DNA of 64,000 bases from Lolium rigidum (GCF_022539505.1 NC_061514.1:244702124-244766123), one strand, 5' to 3'. Shown: positions 20,716-34,406, counted from the first letter of the stretch. A program made the numbers and translations. Notes: generated by a model from the sequence alone, not told the origin.

Positions 20716-22228
20716 TGATGACCCACAAGTATAGGGGGTGTATCGTAGTATCTTCGATAAGTAAGAATGTCGATCCCAACGAGGAGCAGAAGGTGTTGAC
20801 AAGCAGTTTCGATGAAGGATTCACCGTAAATGCTCACAGACAAGTATTCAGGGGGTTTTGATGTAACAGATGAATAAAGTACGAGTAAGTAAAGTGCGAG
20901 AGAAATAATTGCACCGAGTGGCCCAATCCTTTTTAGCACAAAGGACAAGCCAGTTTGTTTACTTATAATGACCAAACGTTCTCGAGGACACACGGGATTT
21001 TAGTCTAGTGCTTTCGCTACATACAGTTGATTAATCTTCATTGTTTTGATAAGTGTTGTGTGGGTGAACCTATGCTAATGTACCGCCCTTCCTAGGACTA
21101 ATACATACTTGTGATTATACCCCTTGCAAGCATCCGCAACTACAAGAAAGTAATTAAGATAAATCTAACCACGACCTTAAACTACGAGATCCTGCGATCC
21201 CTCCTCGCATCGATATACCAACGGGGGTTTAGGTTTCCGTCACTCCGGCAACCCCGCAATTGGCAAACGAGTACAAGATGCATTCCCCTAGGCCCATAAA
21301 TGGTGAAGTGTCGTGTAGTCGACGTTCACACGACACCACTAGAAGAATAACACCACAACTTAAATATCATAACATTGAATATTACTCATCCATAGTTCAC
21401 TACTAACATTTAGACTTCACCCATGTCCTCAAGAACTAAACGAACTACTCACGAGACATCATATGGAACATGATCAGAGGTGATATGATGATGAATAACA
21501 ATCTGAACATAAACCTTGGTTCAATGGTTTCACTCAATAGCATCAATAACAAGTAGAAATCAATATCGGGAGAGTTTCCCCTATCAAACAATCAAGATCA
21601 AACCCAAATTGCTACAGCGGTGACGATGTCCAGCGGTGGAGATGGCGGTGATGATGGTGGAGATGATGACGATGGTGATGGAGATGATTTCCAGCTCGAT
21701 GGCGGTGACGATGGCGTCGATTTCCCCCTCCGGGAGGGAATTTCCCCGGCGGATTCCTGCCCGCCGGAGAGCTCTTTTCTCTCTGGTGTTCTCCGCCCCG
21801 CAGAGGCGGCTGTAACCCTTCGTGAGGATTCCTCTGTGGCTTAGGTCTTCGGGACGAAGGGTTTCGCGAAGAAAAGGAGGCGAAAGAGGCCGAGGGGGCC
21901 CCACACCACATGGTGGCGCGGCCAGGCCATGGGCCACCCTATGGTGTGGACCCACCTTGGGTCCACCTGACTCCCCCTTCTGGCTTCCTTCGTCATCTGG
22001 AAAAATAGGATTTTTGGTAAAACTCCCTTCCACGAGTTGATCTTCCGAAATATTGCATCCCGACGGTGCTTTTTCCGGCAGAATCTCGGCTCCGGTGCTT
22101 AATCTCCAAATAATCATGAAACATGCAAAATAGATGAAATAACATAAGTATTGTGTCCCAATATGAAATATATCAATGAATAACGAGCAAATTATGATAT
22201 AAAATAGTGATGCAAATTGGACGTATCA
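20716..22228 (-). repeat. Element B 3' LTR
   Basis: A 1513-bp LTR on the minus strand: it starts TGATACGTCC at 22228 and ends GGGTCATCA at 20716. The flank is CCTCC (20711-20715). It contains a CATCATCACC-like simple-sequence stretch at 21625-21720. It closely matches the LTR at 37392-38902 (element H). Confidence 0.9.
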
Positions 22229-23989
22229 ACTCCCCCAAGCTTAGACTTCGCTTGTCCCCAAGCGAAACTGAACTCGGTAAACAGGACCACATGTTTATGG
22301 AGTGAAGAGTCGATAAATAAAATACGGACAAGAAGCATCATATTCATTCACACAAGGCATTATAGTAAACAACTTCCTCATATAACTCAATCTTGAAACA
22401 AGTATAAGGTAATCACAAATAAAGGTGCATAAGAAATCATAATTGGTGATGGCAAACTTTGTTCTTGGTCAGAGAACGAGTTAACAGATTATACTTATCT
22501 ATTGAGCAGCGCTCTCATATTAAAGCTTATGGTAAACTTGCATACTCAATCATATTAATCATTGATGACTTTCAAAGCTATATTCATTCAGGTAAAACTT
22601 GTACTAAACAAGAAAGAGTAAAGACATGATGAAGCAAATCACAATATAATCATTCGATCACAACAACTCAAATGCTTGCTTGAGATGGAGGGAAATAGGT
22701 TTACTGACTCAACATAAAGTAAAAGACAGGCCCTTCGCAGAGGGAAGCAGGGATTAAATCATGTGCTAGAGCTTTTTCAGTTTTGAAATCATATAAAGAG
22801 AACAAAAGTAAAGTTTTGAGAGGTGTTTGTTGTTGTCAACGACCGGTAGCGGGTACTCTAACCCCCTTGCCAAACGAGACCTCCAAAGAGCGGCTCCCAT
22901 GAAGGACGTTACCTCTACCGGCAAGGTAGATCATCCCTCTTCTCTTTTGTTTACACATGTACTTTAGTTTATTTAAGGATGACACTCCCCCCAACCTTTG
23001 CTTACACAAGCCATGGCTAACCGAATCCTCGGGTGCCTTCCAACAATCTCATACCATGGAGGAGTGTCTATTGCAAAATTAAGTTGCTTACTAATGAATC
23101 AGGGCAAAACATGTGAAGAGAATTATTAATGAAAGTTGATTAATTGGGGCTGGGAACCCCGTTGCCAGCTCTTATTGCAAGATTATAGGATAAGTGGATG
23201 AAGCCACTAGTCCATTAATGGAGGCTGCCTAACAAGACTGAAAGATAAAACACCACATACTTCCTCATGAGCTATAGAACATTGACACAAATAAGTAGTA
23301 ATAAATTTTGAATTGTTTAAAGGTAGCACATGAAGTATTTACTTGGAATGGCAGAAAATACCATGCAGTAGGTAGATATGGTGGACACAAATGGCATAGG
23401 TTTGGGTTCAGGTTTGGATGCACGGAAGTATTCCCTCTCGGTACGGGTCTTTGGCTAGCAAGGTTAAATAGCAAGCATAGGAGTTGAGGGAAACAAACAA
23501 ATATACATGTGATAGAAACAATCATGCATCTTACTTGTAAGCACAAACAGTTTTAACTTCAGAATACTAAGCTAAGGACTGATAAGAAAGACAATAACAT
23601 CTTCTACATTTGTTTCCTCTATTCTTCTAAAACTCAAAGTGTTGTTGCTATTGACCATTGCTAAGTTTGCCAAAACCAAATAGATTTACTTAATGCTCCC
23701 AAAGTGGTACCAATACTAAAATCAAGATCAATCATATAGTAGAAATTGCAAACTAAAATAAGGTGTGCAATATGTAAATGATAAGACTTCTCATTAATAT
23801 TCCATAACGATAACTCACACCAAGGGATACATAGACAAACTAAAGGAGAGATACTTCCACACTGCAACCCATCTCATACGATAACTTACCTACTCATGAT
23901 ATGACACTACTTGATAGTAAACAGTAAAAAGGTAATGATAATGTGATACCGCGGCACTCCCCAAGCTTGGAACAAACCAAGGGGATGCC
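22229..23989 (-). other. Element B 3' noncoding region with polypurine tract
   Basis: On the minus strand, AAGCTTGGGGGAGT precedes the LTR (22229-22242) and is the plus-strand primer. The remaining 1.7 kb is AT-rich with no convincing frame. It shares stretches with 34860-35400 (element A) and 45050-46300 (element H), for example CCTTCGCAGAGGGAAGCA, which shows that these Athila-like families share their 3' regions. Confidence 0.7.
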
Positions 23990-24462
23990 AATACCGATGA
24001 TGGATTACTCCTTTGGTGATGGTGGTGATGAATCCCTCATGCGCTTCTTACGGATCTCCTTCGACTTGACTTCTCGGCTTGGCAAATCTGCACTAAGTCT
24101 CGAAGAGATTCATTGTTATCCGAAGTCGGCGATGGCGAACACCTGTGACGGGCATCAAGTAATATCCCAACATTCTACGGAGTCGGTGATTCTCCTCCCT
24201 GAGTATCTCCACTTCTCTTCTTAGAGCCCGGTATTGACCACAAAACTCATCGGTAGTCCGTAGAGCTTCTTCCAGCGCAGGGAAAGAGTCGAGGCCGAGA
24301 GCAGGGGTTAAGGGTCCACCGCAAGTTATGAGAGAAAGAACGTCGAGTATCAACGGATCCCACCAAGACTTGCTTACTCCCCACAGCTTGTTGCTCTTGT
24401 TTTGACGACACCCTTCTCACTTCTTCCTTCGAAAGCCCTTTGCCCTTGTTGTCGGAGGCCAT
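23990..24462 (-). pseudogene. Element B ORF downstream of pol
   Basis: The frame begins at ATG 24462 with MASDNKGKG. After a frame change near 24370 it continues (LTPALGLDSFPALEEALRTT) into a Glu/Leu/Arg-rich segment, YRALRREVEILREENHRLRR, that should form a coiled coil, and ends in a basic Ser/Arg tail. Athila-lineage elements often carry such an ORF after pol. Its function is not known, and I see no signal peptide or membrane segment. Confidence 0.55.
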
Positions 24463-24801
24463 GGTGCTTACGAGCCGAAAACAGATCCGGCGAAACAGCT
24501 CGAAACAAAACACGTCGAGAAAACGATACACGGACCTCCAGGGGTCCGAGGGATTTTATAATAAAAAATTTCAGAACAAACGGAAAGTACCAGGTCGAAC
24601 CAGAGTCGGAAAGGGGCGACGAGGCGGTGCCACCATAGGTCGGCGCGGCCAGGCTGGGGGCCGCGCCGGCCTGTGGTGGCACGCCCTCGTGCGTCCTCTC
24701 CACTCCGTTTCGATCTCGTAATTTTTCTTATTTTCCAAAAACAGCAAAAATATTGTTCGGAAAGTAAATCGCGAACTTTTCATTACCGATCTGTTACCTA
24801 T

Positions 24802-25927
24802 TCAAAGTCGAGTTACGGCGGATCTGTCAATTTGTCCTTTGATGAAAGCCTCCGGTGTTTCCACTTGAATAATATCAACATCAACATTATAAGAATCACC
24901 CGAGATATAATGCTTGAGTCTTTGTCCATTCACCACTTGCGTAGCATTGCCTTGGAGAGAACTAATTTTAATTGCTCCCGAACGATACACCTCCTCAACA
25001 ACATATGGTCCTTCCCATTTCGAGAGTAATTTCCCTGCAAAGAATCTGAGACGAGACCGATACAATAGGACTTTATCCCCAATATTAAACTCTCTTTTGA
25101 TGATCCTTCTATCATGCCATTTTTCAACTTTTTCTTTAAAGAGTTTAGCATTTTCATAAGCTTCACTTCTCCATTCATCTAGAGAACTTAATTGTAGCAA
25201 CCTCTTATCACCTAGGCAAGTTTAGGATCTTTATTTAATTCTCTAACGACCCGATAAGCTTTGTGTTCTAGTTCTAAAGGTAAATGACAAGCTTTTCCGT
25301 AAACCATTTTATAAGGTGACATTCCCATGGGGTTTTTATAAGCAGTTCTATAAGCCCATAGTGCGTCTTTCAATTTACTAGCCCAATGCTTTCTAGATTT
25401 ATTAACGAGTCTTACGCAAGATAGATTTAATTTCTCTATTTGATAATTCTACTTGACCACTACTTTGAGGGTGATAAGCGGAAGCAATTCTATGATTAAT
25501 ACCATACTTAGCAAGAGTTTTTCTAAAACCTCCATGAATAAAATGAGAACCTCCATCGGTCATAATATATCTAGGTACTCCAAATCTAGGAAAAATAACA
25601 TCTAAAAGCATTTTTAAAGAGGTCTCACCGTCAGCACTTTTTGTAGGTATGGCTTCCACCCATTTAGTAACATAATCAACAGCAACAAGTATATGAGTGT
25701 TACCTTTTGAAGAGGGAAAAGGTCCCATGAAGTCAAATCCCCAACAATCAAACGGTTCAATAACAAGAGTATAATTCATAGGCATTTCATTGCGTCTGGA
25801 GATATTACCAACCCTTTGACATTCATCACAAGATAAAATAAACTTCCTTGCATCTTTGAAGAGAGTTGGCCAATAAAAACCTGATTGTAGAACCTTTTGC
25901 GTGGTTCTATCTCCGGCGTGATGTCCT
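24802..25927 (-). pseudogene. Element B pol, integrase part
   Basis: On the minus strand the frame covers the end of the zinc finger ([17 protein letters not shown]) and the catalytic core. The Asp-Asp-Glu residues are in place: [17 protein letters not shown] and [10 protein letters not shown]. After a frame break near 25400 comes the C-terminal part (FNIGDKVLLYRSRLRFF, then GPYVVEEVYRSGAIKI). Gypsy integrases insert the cDNA copy. Everything N-terminal to 25927 is cut off by the LTR of element C. Confidence 0.85.
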
Positions 25928-27456
25928 TGATACGTCCCCGACGTATCCATAATTTCTGTCGTTCCATGCTTGTTTTATGACAATACTTACATGTTTTGCT
26001 TGCACTTTATGATGTTTTCATGCATTTTCCGGAACTAACCTATTAACAAGATGCCACGGTGCAGTTCTCGTTTTCTGCTGTTTTTGGTTCCGGAAAGGCT
26101 GTTCGGGCAATATTCTCGGAATTCGACGAAACGAAGACCAAACCTCCTATTTTTCCCGAAAGCGTCCGTAACACCGAAGAAGAGTCGGAGAGGGCCGGAG
26201 GGCCACCACACCATAGGGCGGCGCGACCTGGCCCGGGCCCGCGCCGGCTCGTGGTGTGGCGCCCCGAGTGCCCCCTGCGCCGCCTCTTCGCCTATAAAAT
26301 CCCTTTTCGACCTAAAAATACCGTAACTCTTGACGAAACTCCGGAAAGACTCCGGGGCGCCGCCGCCATCGCGAAACTCCAATTCGGGGGACGAAGTCTC
26401 TCGTCCCGGCACCTCGCCGGACGGGGAAGTGCCCCGGAAGCCATCTCCATCAACGCCATCGCCTCCATCATGCTCCGTGAGTAGTTCCCCCATGAACTAC
26501 GGGTTCTAGCCGTAGCTAGTTGGTATTCTCTCCCCCATGTACTTCAATACAATGATCTCATGAGCTGCCTTACATGATTGAGATTCATCTGATGTAATCG
26601 GTGTTGTGTTTGTCGGGATCCGATGGATTGTTACGTTATGATTGTCTATCTACAAAGTTTATGAAGTTATTGTTGCTGCAATCTTGTTATGCTTAATGCT
26701 TGTCACTAGGGCCCGAGTGCCATGATCTTAGATTTAAGCTCTATACTTATTGCCTAGATTGTATCTACAAGTTGTATGCACATGTCACCGTCCGGAACCA
26801 AAGGCCCCGAAGTGACAGAAATCGGGACAACCGGAGGAGATGGCGGTGATGTGAGGGACACATGTTTTCACGGAGTGTTAATGCTTTGCTCCGGTACTCT
26901 ATTAAAAGGAGTACCTTAATATCCGATGAGTTTCCCTTGAGGCCCGGCCGCCACCGGCTGGTAGGACAAAAGATGTTGTGCAAGTTTCTCATTGCGAGCA
27001 CGTACGACTATTATTGGAAAACATGCCTACATGATTAATGATCTTGATATTCTGTCTTAATGCTATTTCAATCCTATCAATTGCCCGACTGTAATTTGTT
27101 CACCCAACACTTGTTATTGGAGAGTTGCCACTAGTGTAGATAGCTGGGAACCCCGGTCCATCTTTCATCATCATATACTCGTTCTACATGTCATTGGAAG
27201 TAGTATCAACTATCTTCCGGTGCCATTGCTCTCGTGTTACTATTACTCGCTGCCGTGTTACTCGTTACTACTGCTCTCCATATCACTGCTACTTTCACAT
27301 CACCCCTGTTACTAGTGCTTTTCCAGGTGCGACTGAATTGACAACTCGGTTGTTAAGGCTTATAAGTATTCTTTACCTCCCCTTGTGTCGAATCAATAAA
27401 TTTGGGTTTTACTTCCCTCGAAGACTGTTGCGATCCCCTATACTTGTGGGTCATCA
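25928..27456 (+). repeat. Element C 5' LTR, inserted in element B
   Basis: 1529 bp, TGATACGTCCCCGACGTATC ... GGGTCATCA. The left flank GTCCT (25923-25927) would be the target duplication; the right copy is not in this contig. TATA box CTATAAAA at about 26292. It has the same general LTR layout as elements A and B but a distinct sequence, so it belongs to another family of the same lineage. Confidence 0.82.
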
Positions 27457-27763
27457 AGACTATTTTCTACGGCGCTGTTGCGGGGAGGCATAGCTCTACT
27501 CATAAGTTCACCTGGGGAGTACACTCTACATCTCTCTCTGTTTTATTTTATTTTATTTTGCTTAGTTTACTTTTGTCTAGTTTATTTGTGCTTAGTTTAT
27601 TTCTGTCTAGTATTAGATTGCTTAGTTTACTTTTGTCTAGTTTATTTCAGTTTTGTTTTACTTTTCCTATATATCCAAAAATCCATAAAAATTTGAAAAA
27701 CCAAAAAATTAAAAACTGCTTGTTATGGGAGAACCTACAACCTACTTGGAGCTTATAGAATGT
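27457..27763 (+). other. Element C leader, cut by the gap
   Basis: A degraded primer site (CGGCGCTGTTGCGGGGA, about 27470-27486) is followed by a T-rich stretch. In that stretch TTTGTCTAGTTTATTT and CTTAGTTTACTT recur between 27555 and 27655. A possible gag start (MGEPTTYLELIE) appears at 27725, just before the N run. Confidence 0.65.
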
Positions 27764-27863
27764 NNNNNNNNNNNNNNNNNNNNNNNNNNNNNNNNNNNNN
27801 NNNNNNNNNNNNNNNNNNNNNNNNNNNNNNNNNNNNNNNNNNNNNNNNNNNNNNNNNNNNNNN
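27764..27863. other. Assembly gap, exactly 100 N
   Basis: One hundred N mark a join of unknown size. The sequence to the left is element C leader. The sequence to the right is the 3' end of element D, which does not continue it. Confidence 0.99.
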
Positions 27864-28325
27864 GGGCGCAACAATACGCGCTTTCATGTTCTAGTGTTAC
27901 GAGAAATGCACACTTTACGGAGGAGCTCTCTTTGTATTGGTCTTCTATATTTTTCTGCCCATTTTAGAAATGGATGCCCATGAGGGAGAAATCTCGTGGC
28001 TTTATGGGATTTGGCTTTTAGGCTTTTGTTTGTATTTAAGCTTATTCATTTCATGCTTCTCATCATTCTTTGTTGCTTTGCATGGTTTGATATATAGAGG
28101 AAACTCTAGTAACAATGTTGTTTGAAAATATATGCAATTAATTAAATTCAAGTTCATTCACATATGCACAGATTAATTGTGGAAGAGTGTTGTCTATATA
28201 TGGCGGTTCCACCAACATCACATACTTTTATGGTATTTGATGTTTGTTCAATCGGGTGTGTTCTTTAATTTCCTGACAAAAATCCTCTCAAAGATATTTT
28301 CATCAATTACTGAAATGGGGGAGAT
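27864..28325 (+). other. Element D 3' internal region with polypurine tract
   Basis: AT-rich sequence without a convincing frame. It ends in AATGGGGGAGAT directly before the LTR start at 28326. This marks it as the 3' end of a retrotransposon whose body lies in or beyond the gap. Confidence 0.7.
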
Positions 28326-30099
28326 TGAAAGTACATGGAGCCCCCATGTGTGATTTTGGTAATTAATGAAATATCCATGGAATAATGTTTTCCTTGAGTT
28401 ATATTTGCAGGATTAGTCCTTAATCCTTTATTTTACCATTTGTTCGTGTCAAGATTGAAACATGAAGAAATTTGAAGAATACCATGTGATGGCCAAGTTG
28501 TTGAAGGGGTGATCCTAAGAATTGCTACGCGGAAGTTGATCCTATTTAAAGAATTTCTTGGAGAATAATAAGAAGATGGAAGTGATCTCTCGTGTATACC
28601 TTCAAGAAATCAACATCATGGATAAAGAAATGGAGTGTGAGTTCAAGATGAGCCATCGCGAAGAGATCACATGCTTGAAGCTTGGCGTCCTTATGGTAAT
28701 CATGGATGTGTGAAGATATGCCGAAGAAGAGGTTCTCCCATCTTGTGGCATGTGGAAGCAATCCTAAAGACTTCATCAACAAGCACAAAAAGAAAGGCGT
28801 TCCATCTTGAAGAGGACAAGAACGTCATAATCAAGCTCGAGTGGAATTTGCAAGGATAAGGTTTTTTTCTGATAGTATTTCTTTCTTACCAGTCTTGTGG
28901 TGGTAGTTGGGTGACCGGTTTATATGATACTTTGTCGTACTATGAAGACGGGCTCTTCTTGAGTATCTTGATCGTATCGTTTGAAGAGAGCTCAAACCGT
29001 TGCATCTTTGGCATCATATTTTTTTGGTTTTTATTTGGATCTTATTCATGTGAGGTTTTAGATCTTGTGGTTATATATCTTCAAGACAAGCTCAAGTTTA
29101 CCAAAAAAAAAAATGGATCAAAATCTTATTGCATTTTCGGTTTTCAAGGTTCTGTCGATTCATCTTTTTAGAGAGGTAAATAATTCATCTTGTGGATTTA
29201 TACTCCTTTTTGGACTATGACGTTTATCTGCATGAACTTGTAGAGCTTCTTGTTATCTTCAAAATGAGCCCAAGTTAGTATAGATTCTTAAGTTATGATC
29301 ATTTTCATTTGTGTCTTTATGCTATTGTGTGTGTGGGGGGAGGTGGGGGGTTGCCAACTTGCCATATACAAGTAGGGCCCTGGAAATTTCTTTGGAACCT
29401 CAGATTTTCTGTCAAGGATATATCCGGCCCTTCGGGGTGACATATGGCCCCGGAATGCCCAACCCTCACTTACCGGAATATCTGGCCCCACGAAGCGTGC
29501 AATGGCAAGTTTTTGTGGGGGCCTATAAAAGCCCCACTTCTTCCCCATGGGCTGCAACTCCTTCCCAATATCTCTCCTCCATTGTTGACCTTGAAGATCT
29601 TTCCCTATCCTCTTATAACTCTTGAATATATTTAAGGGAAAGAGAGAGGAGATCAAGATCTACTTTTCAACCAATCAAAATCTTTTCTTACTGAGGGGAA
29701 CATATTACATCTAGATCTTGGAGTCTTCTATGGATTTCCTCATTTGTTCTTCCTCTCTTATTCTCCTATAAGCTTTTGTAGATTTGATGGAATTTATCAG
29801 TGGATGACTTCAGCAATTGCATTTTTTCCATTGCATTTAGTATGTCTGTTTGAGCTCTCTATAGAGATTCGGTGAAGTGAAACTTTGTGAGCTATTATTC
29901 TCTGGTACTTGTACCCCTTGGGTTTTCTGAACCCTAGATAGCTTGTTGGCCTTTTGCGGCATTGTTAGCTTAGTGGTAATCACTTGGGACTGTCCGATTG
30001 TTGTGGAGTTTGCTTCGAGATTGTGAAATCTGTGGAGAATAATTAGGAGCGCCTACAATTAAGTTGCGGAGCTCGCCCCACCTTGTACAGGTTCAATGA
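28326..30099 (+). repeat. Element D LTR, 5' and middle part
   Basis: It begins TGAAAGTACATGGAGCCCCC, has a TATA box (TATAAAAG, 29524-29531), and is interrupted after AATGA (30095-30099) by element F. Its continuation is the reverse complement of 17353-17003. LTRs with this start are common in wheat-group genomes. I cannot assign it to Gypsy or Copia without its coding part. Confidence 0.7.
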
Positions 30100-32926
30100 T
30101 GTCAACACCCGTATTTTTAAGTCCAGATGCCTATTATGCCATACATCGCAATCCCAGGAAGATTGTTTTTGCGAGACATAACAGTTGAATATCATAGAGT
30201 CATCATTCATTACAACACCATAATAGTCTTACAACAAAAAGGATCACATGATCCAGTCTCATTACAACACTTGATCTAAGGATCAATACATAACACATAG
30301 CGGAAGCGAAGTTGTAGAAGTCCATCTAATCCACAGGCAACGCTTGACGTTAGAAGACGACCCTAGTTATCGTAGACGTCCTGTTGTCCGTCATCCTGAT
30401 ACTATTGCTCCTCTTCATAGTCTGGCCATTTGAATAGCCAGGGACACAGCCGTGAGTACTTTCAAGTACTCGCAAACTAATACTAATGTAAGTACTAACA
30501 GTTTTAGTGATAGGGTGCTAAGCTCTAAGTTTATTTGCATAAAGCCAATTTTATTTCATAAGCATTTACTAAACAAGGACTCTTCATTTGCTAACTTAAC
30601 TCAAGTGGGAACATTAGTGTCATTCCCACAACCCTGTTGTGATTCAAAATCAAAGTCACCTTTCAAAATCAATTCACAAGTCATCTTTTGGAAAAGTTCT
30701 GATGACGGAACAGTATGGCCTTTCCAACTGTCCATGACCGCGGATGCGGCTATTCGAATAGGTTTACACTCTGCAGAGGTTGCACACTTGTGCCACAACA
30801 TTTGATTACATCCGTCAGGCATAACCCTGAATGATCATAACACAGTATGCGGATTATCAACCATTAACCTTTCACTTACACATCCTAGTATAGGCACCTC
30901 TCCCCATGAGCTTGGCCTCCCAGTAATAACCAACTGCTATCCTGGGAACTGCACAGGGCTTTGGTAGGGCATTCAACTCTTTTCACGTCATTTCAGTTTC
31001 AACGGAGGCAGCCTTGGCATAACCTCTATGACGCTTGTTTAGAGGGAACCCATACTAAGACACATAAATTTCCAGCTAAAGCCTTACCCATAATCAGGTA
31101 TTGTGGGGGTACTCAAGAATTAGAATGGTATCGCATCCAAACCCAATCATCAGTTTTTATCAAATTCACCAAGTCATTCAAGTCACATTCACCTTCAAAA
31201 TCTTTCAATGGAATGACTCATCATTCCAAGGTTTTCAAAGTTATTTCATTTTCCAAGTTCCCATCTAGAGTAGTCACTTTTAGTTTTTAGCACTAGCAAC
31301 TAGTCATAAGGGGTGCTAATTAGCTTGTATTGCTCTAGGCTAAATTTGATGCTCTTGTACTACTCCATATCTAGACCAAGTGAATCATGAATCAAAAGTA
31401 AACTTTGATAAACCAAAGTCAAAAGCTTGTAAGGTAAAAACTTGGATTGGGATCATTAAGCATAAATTCTTGTGTAATAGTGTCTTGCTCTTGGAGAGCT
31501 TTGCACTAAGGTAGCTTGCAAGAGTATAGCTTGCCTTGAGTGGTGTACTGATCAAAGTTTTCTTCTTCTTCAAAGTAGACCTCCTCCTCCTGGTACTCCT
31601 CGGTACTAGCGTCTATAATCGAAATACGAGGTATTCAATCACCAAACCAATCTTAAGGCTAGACTAAGCACTCAAATGGTTCATACAAGATATTCTAGAA
31701 TCACCACATTATTCACATGTTGGTTGACTTTGTTTTCTTTTTAAGACAAATAATTTCCTCTCATTGAAATAATCATTAGGGTTGTTACTTATGTTCTTTG
31801 AGAAATAATTTCCTCTCATTGAATCTTGTTAAGATTTAATTTCCCCAAATAATAATAAGGTATGAATACATGTTGACCAAGGTCAACACTTCATATCTAT
31901 TATTTGGGAAAATGATTCAAATGAGGTATTACACCTCATGCAATTTAAATACTACTATTGCAACAATTTAATATCTCTAAGTAATCCACTATGAGATGCT
32001 ATAGACCAAAGTCAACACTTCATATGGAATTTCTTAGGACCATGATTTAAATGAGAGGGAACCTCTCATACTATTTAAGAATTAATTTTGGATAATTTTA
32101 AATGGACTAGAAATAACCACATAGCCATTATTTTGCTCTAGCCCATGATCATACAAACAACTATGTGATCTTTTTACATAAACATGTAGAGTATGTAAAA
32201 TGTGATTTATGAGAGTTGGAATCAACTCAAAATCACTTATGGTTGATTTTTAATGAATGTTTGAAGTTTGAAAAGGCCCTGCATTGTTATTTTTACTACA
32301 TTAATTCTACAATTAATCTAGGGTTGAGACTGGTGTCGTTGGATAGATAATTTCACAGGCTTTCCAACAATATCAAGTTCATCAAATTTGGCTTAGCAGA
32401 TTTGTTTCTATTCAATTTTGAAAACAGTACCAGTATTGAATTTGAAATAAAACTGACAAACCAGATTTGAATTTTTGGGCCTGGCGGGAAAGCTTAACGG
32501 GCCAAAGGGGTGAAAAACCAACAGGCCAGCCCAGCAGCGCGGCTCCCACGCGTGGGCTTCCTAACAAGGTGGGCTCCACCTATCATTGACTCTTAAAACG
32601 CGAAACGGTATGGTTCTATGTGGATCGCACGATTAGAACACGATCCAACGGATCATGTGCATCATCGTCGACGGCGAGAGGGGGCTACTGGCGCGGCGAG
32701 AGGAGGGGGTCGGCGTCTCATCGGCGCTCCAGCGATCGTCGGCGAGGGTGCGCGGCGACGTTGTGGATGATGGCGGTTCGCCTGGTACAAGTGGTGTCTC
32801 CAGGGGCGGCTCCTAGCTCCGGTGGCATCTGCGGCGGCTCCACGGGCTCCGGTGGTGAAATTGGGTGGCTACGATGGGCAATGTCGAGCGGTGTGTGGTC
32901 GAGGAGATCGAGTGAGAGGAGGGGAG
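30100..32926 (-). repeat. Element F solo LTR, 3' part
   Basis: On the minus strand it starts with CTCCC (32926-32922) and continues the transcribed leader of 17354-18813. It passes through a GC-rich block (32930-32600) and long AT-rich sequence to the end GGGTGTTGACA at 30100. It is flanked by AATGA, the reverse complement of the TCATT at 17349-17353. No coding region is supported in these 2.8 kb. Confidence 0.72.
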
Positions 32927-34406
32927 TGATGTCTATGGGTGCTTCTATTCTTGTAGACAGTGTTGGGCCTCCAAGAGCAGAGGTTTGTAGAACGGCAGCA
33001 AGTTTCCCTTAAGTGGATCACCCAAGGTTTATCGAACTCAGGGAGGAAGAGGTCAAAGATATCCCTCTCAAGCAACCCTGCAATCACGATACAAGAAGTC
33101 TCTTGTGTCCCCAACACACCTAATACACTTGTCGGATGTATAGGTGCACTAGTTCGGCGAAGAGATAGTGAAATACAAGTAATATGGATGTATATGAGTG
33201 GTAATAGCAATCTGAATAAAATATGGCAGCGAGTAAACATGCAATAGAACAGTAAATAAACGGAGTTTCGATGCTTAGAAGCAAGGCCTAGGGATCATAC
33301 TTTCACTAGTGGACACTCTCAACATTGATCACATAATAAAACCACTTTACACTCTTTTGTTGGATGATGAACACCACTAATTGCGTAGGGCTACAAGAGC
33401 ACCTCAATGCCGGAGTTAACAAGCTCCACAACATTCGATGTTCATATTTAAATAACCTTAGAGTGCATGATAGATCATTGCAATTACACCAAGTACTAAC
33501 ATAGCATGCACACCGTCACCATCACACTATGAAGGAGGAATAGATCACATCAATACTATCATAGCAATAGTTAACTTCATAATCTACAAGAGATTACAAT
33601 CATAACCTACGCCAAGTACTACACGATGCACACACCTGTCACCATTACACCGTGGAGGAGGAATAGACTACTTTAATAACATCACTAGAGTAACACATAG
33701 ATGAATAGTGATACAAAACTCATATGAATCTCAATCATGTAAGGCAGCTCATGAGATCATTGTATTGAAGTACATAGGAGAGAGATTAACCACATAGCTA
33801 CCGGTACAGCCCTTAGCCTCGATGGAGAACTACTCCCTCCTCATGGGAGACAACAGCGTTGATGAAGATGGCGGTGGTGTCGATGGAGATGCCTTCCGGG
33901 GGCACTTCCCCGTCCCGGCGGCGTGCCGGAACAGAGACTCCTGTCCCCCAGATCTTGGCTTCGCGATGGCGGTGGCTCTGGAAGGTTTCTCGTACCGTGG
34001 CTTTTCCGTATCAAGGTTTTAGGTCAGGGACCTTTAAATAGGCGAAGAGGCGGAGTCAGAGGGCTGACGAGGCGGTGACACAATAGGGGGGAGCGGCCCA
34101 GGCCCTGGCCGCGCCACCCTGTCATCTGGTGGCCCTGTGGCCCCCCTCTGGTTGCTCTCGGGTGTTCTAGAAGCTTCGTGGAATTCTAAGATGCTGGGCG
34201 TTGATTTCGTCCGATTCCGAGAATATTTCCTTACTAGGATTTCTGAAACCAAAAACAGCAGAAAACGAAGCGGCCCTTCGGCATCTCGTCAATAGGTTAG
34301 TTCCGGAAAACGCATAATAATGACATATAATGTGTATAAAACATGTGAGTATCATCATAAAACAAGCATGGAACATAAGAAATTATAGATACGTTTGGAC
34401 GTATCA
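32927..34406 (-). repeat. Element A 3' LTR
   Basis: A 1480-bp near-identical inverted copy of 18814-20298. On the minus strand it runs from TGATACGTCC (34406) to AGACATCA (32927). Its outer flank GGGAG (32922-32926) is the reverse complement of the left flank of the 5' LTR. Confidence 0.9.

Noticed and set aside
27647..27967. Frames that run through the N gap
   Set aside because: They are artefacts of translating N; the two sides belong to different elements.
30452..32700. Small plus-strand frames that could be exons
   Set aside because: They lie in the AT-rich part of the F LTR, lack splice-consistent neighbours and show no conserved motif.
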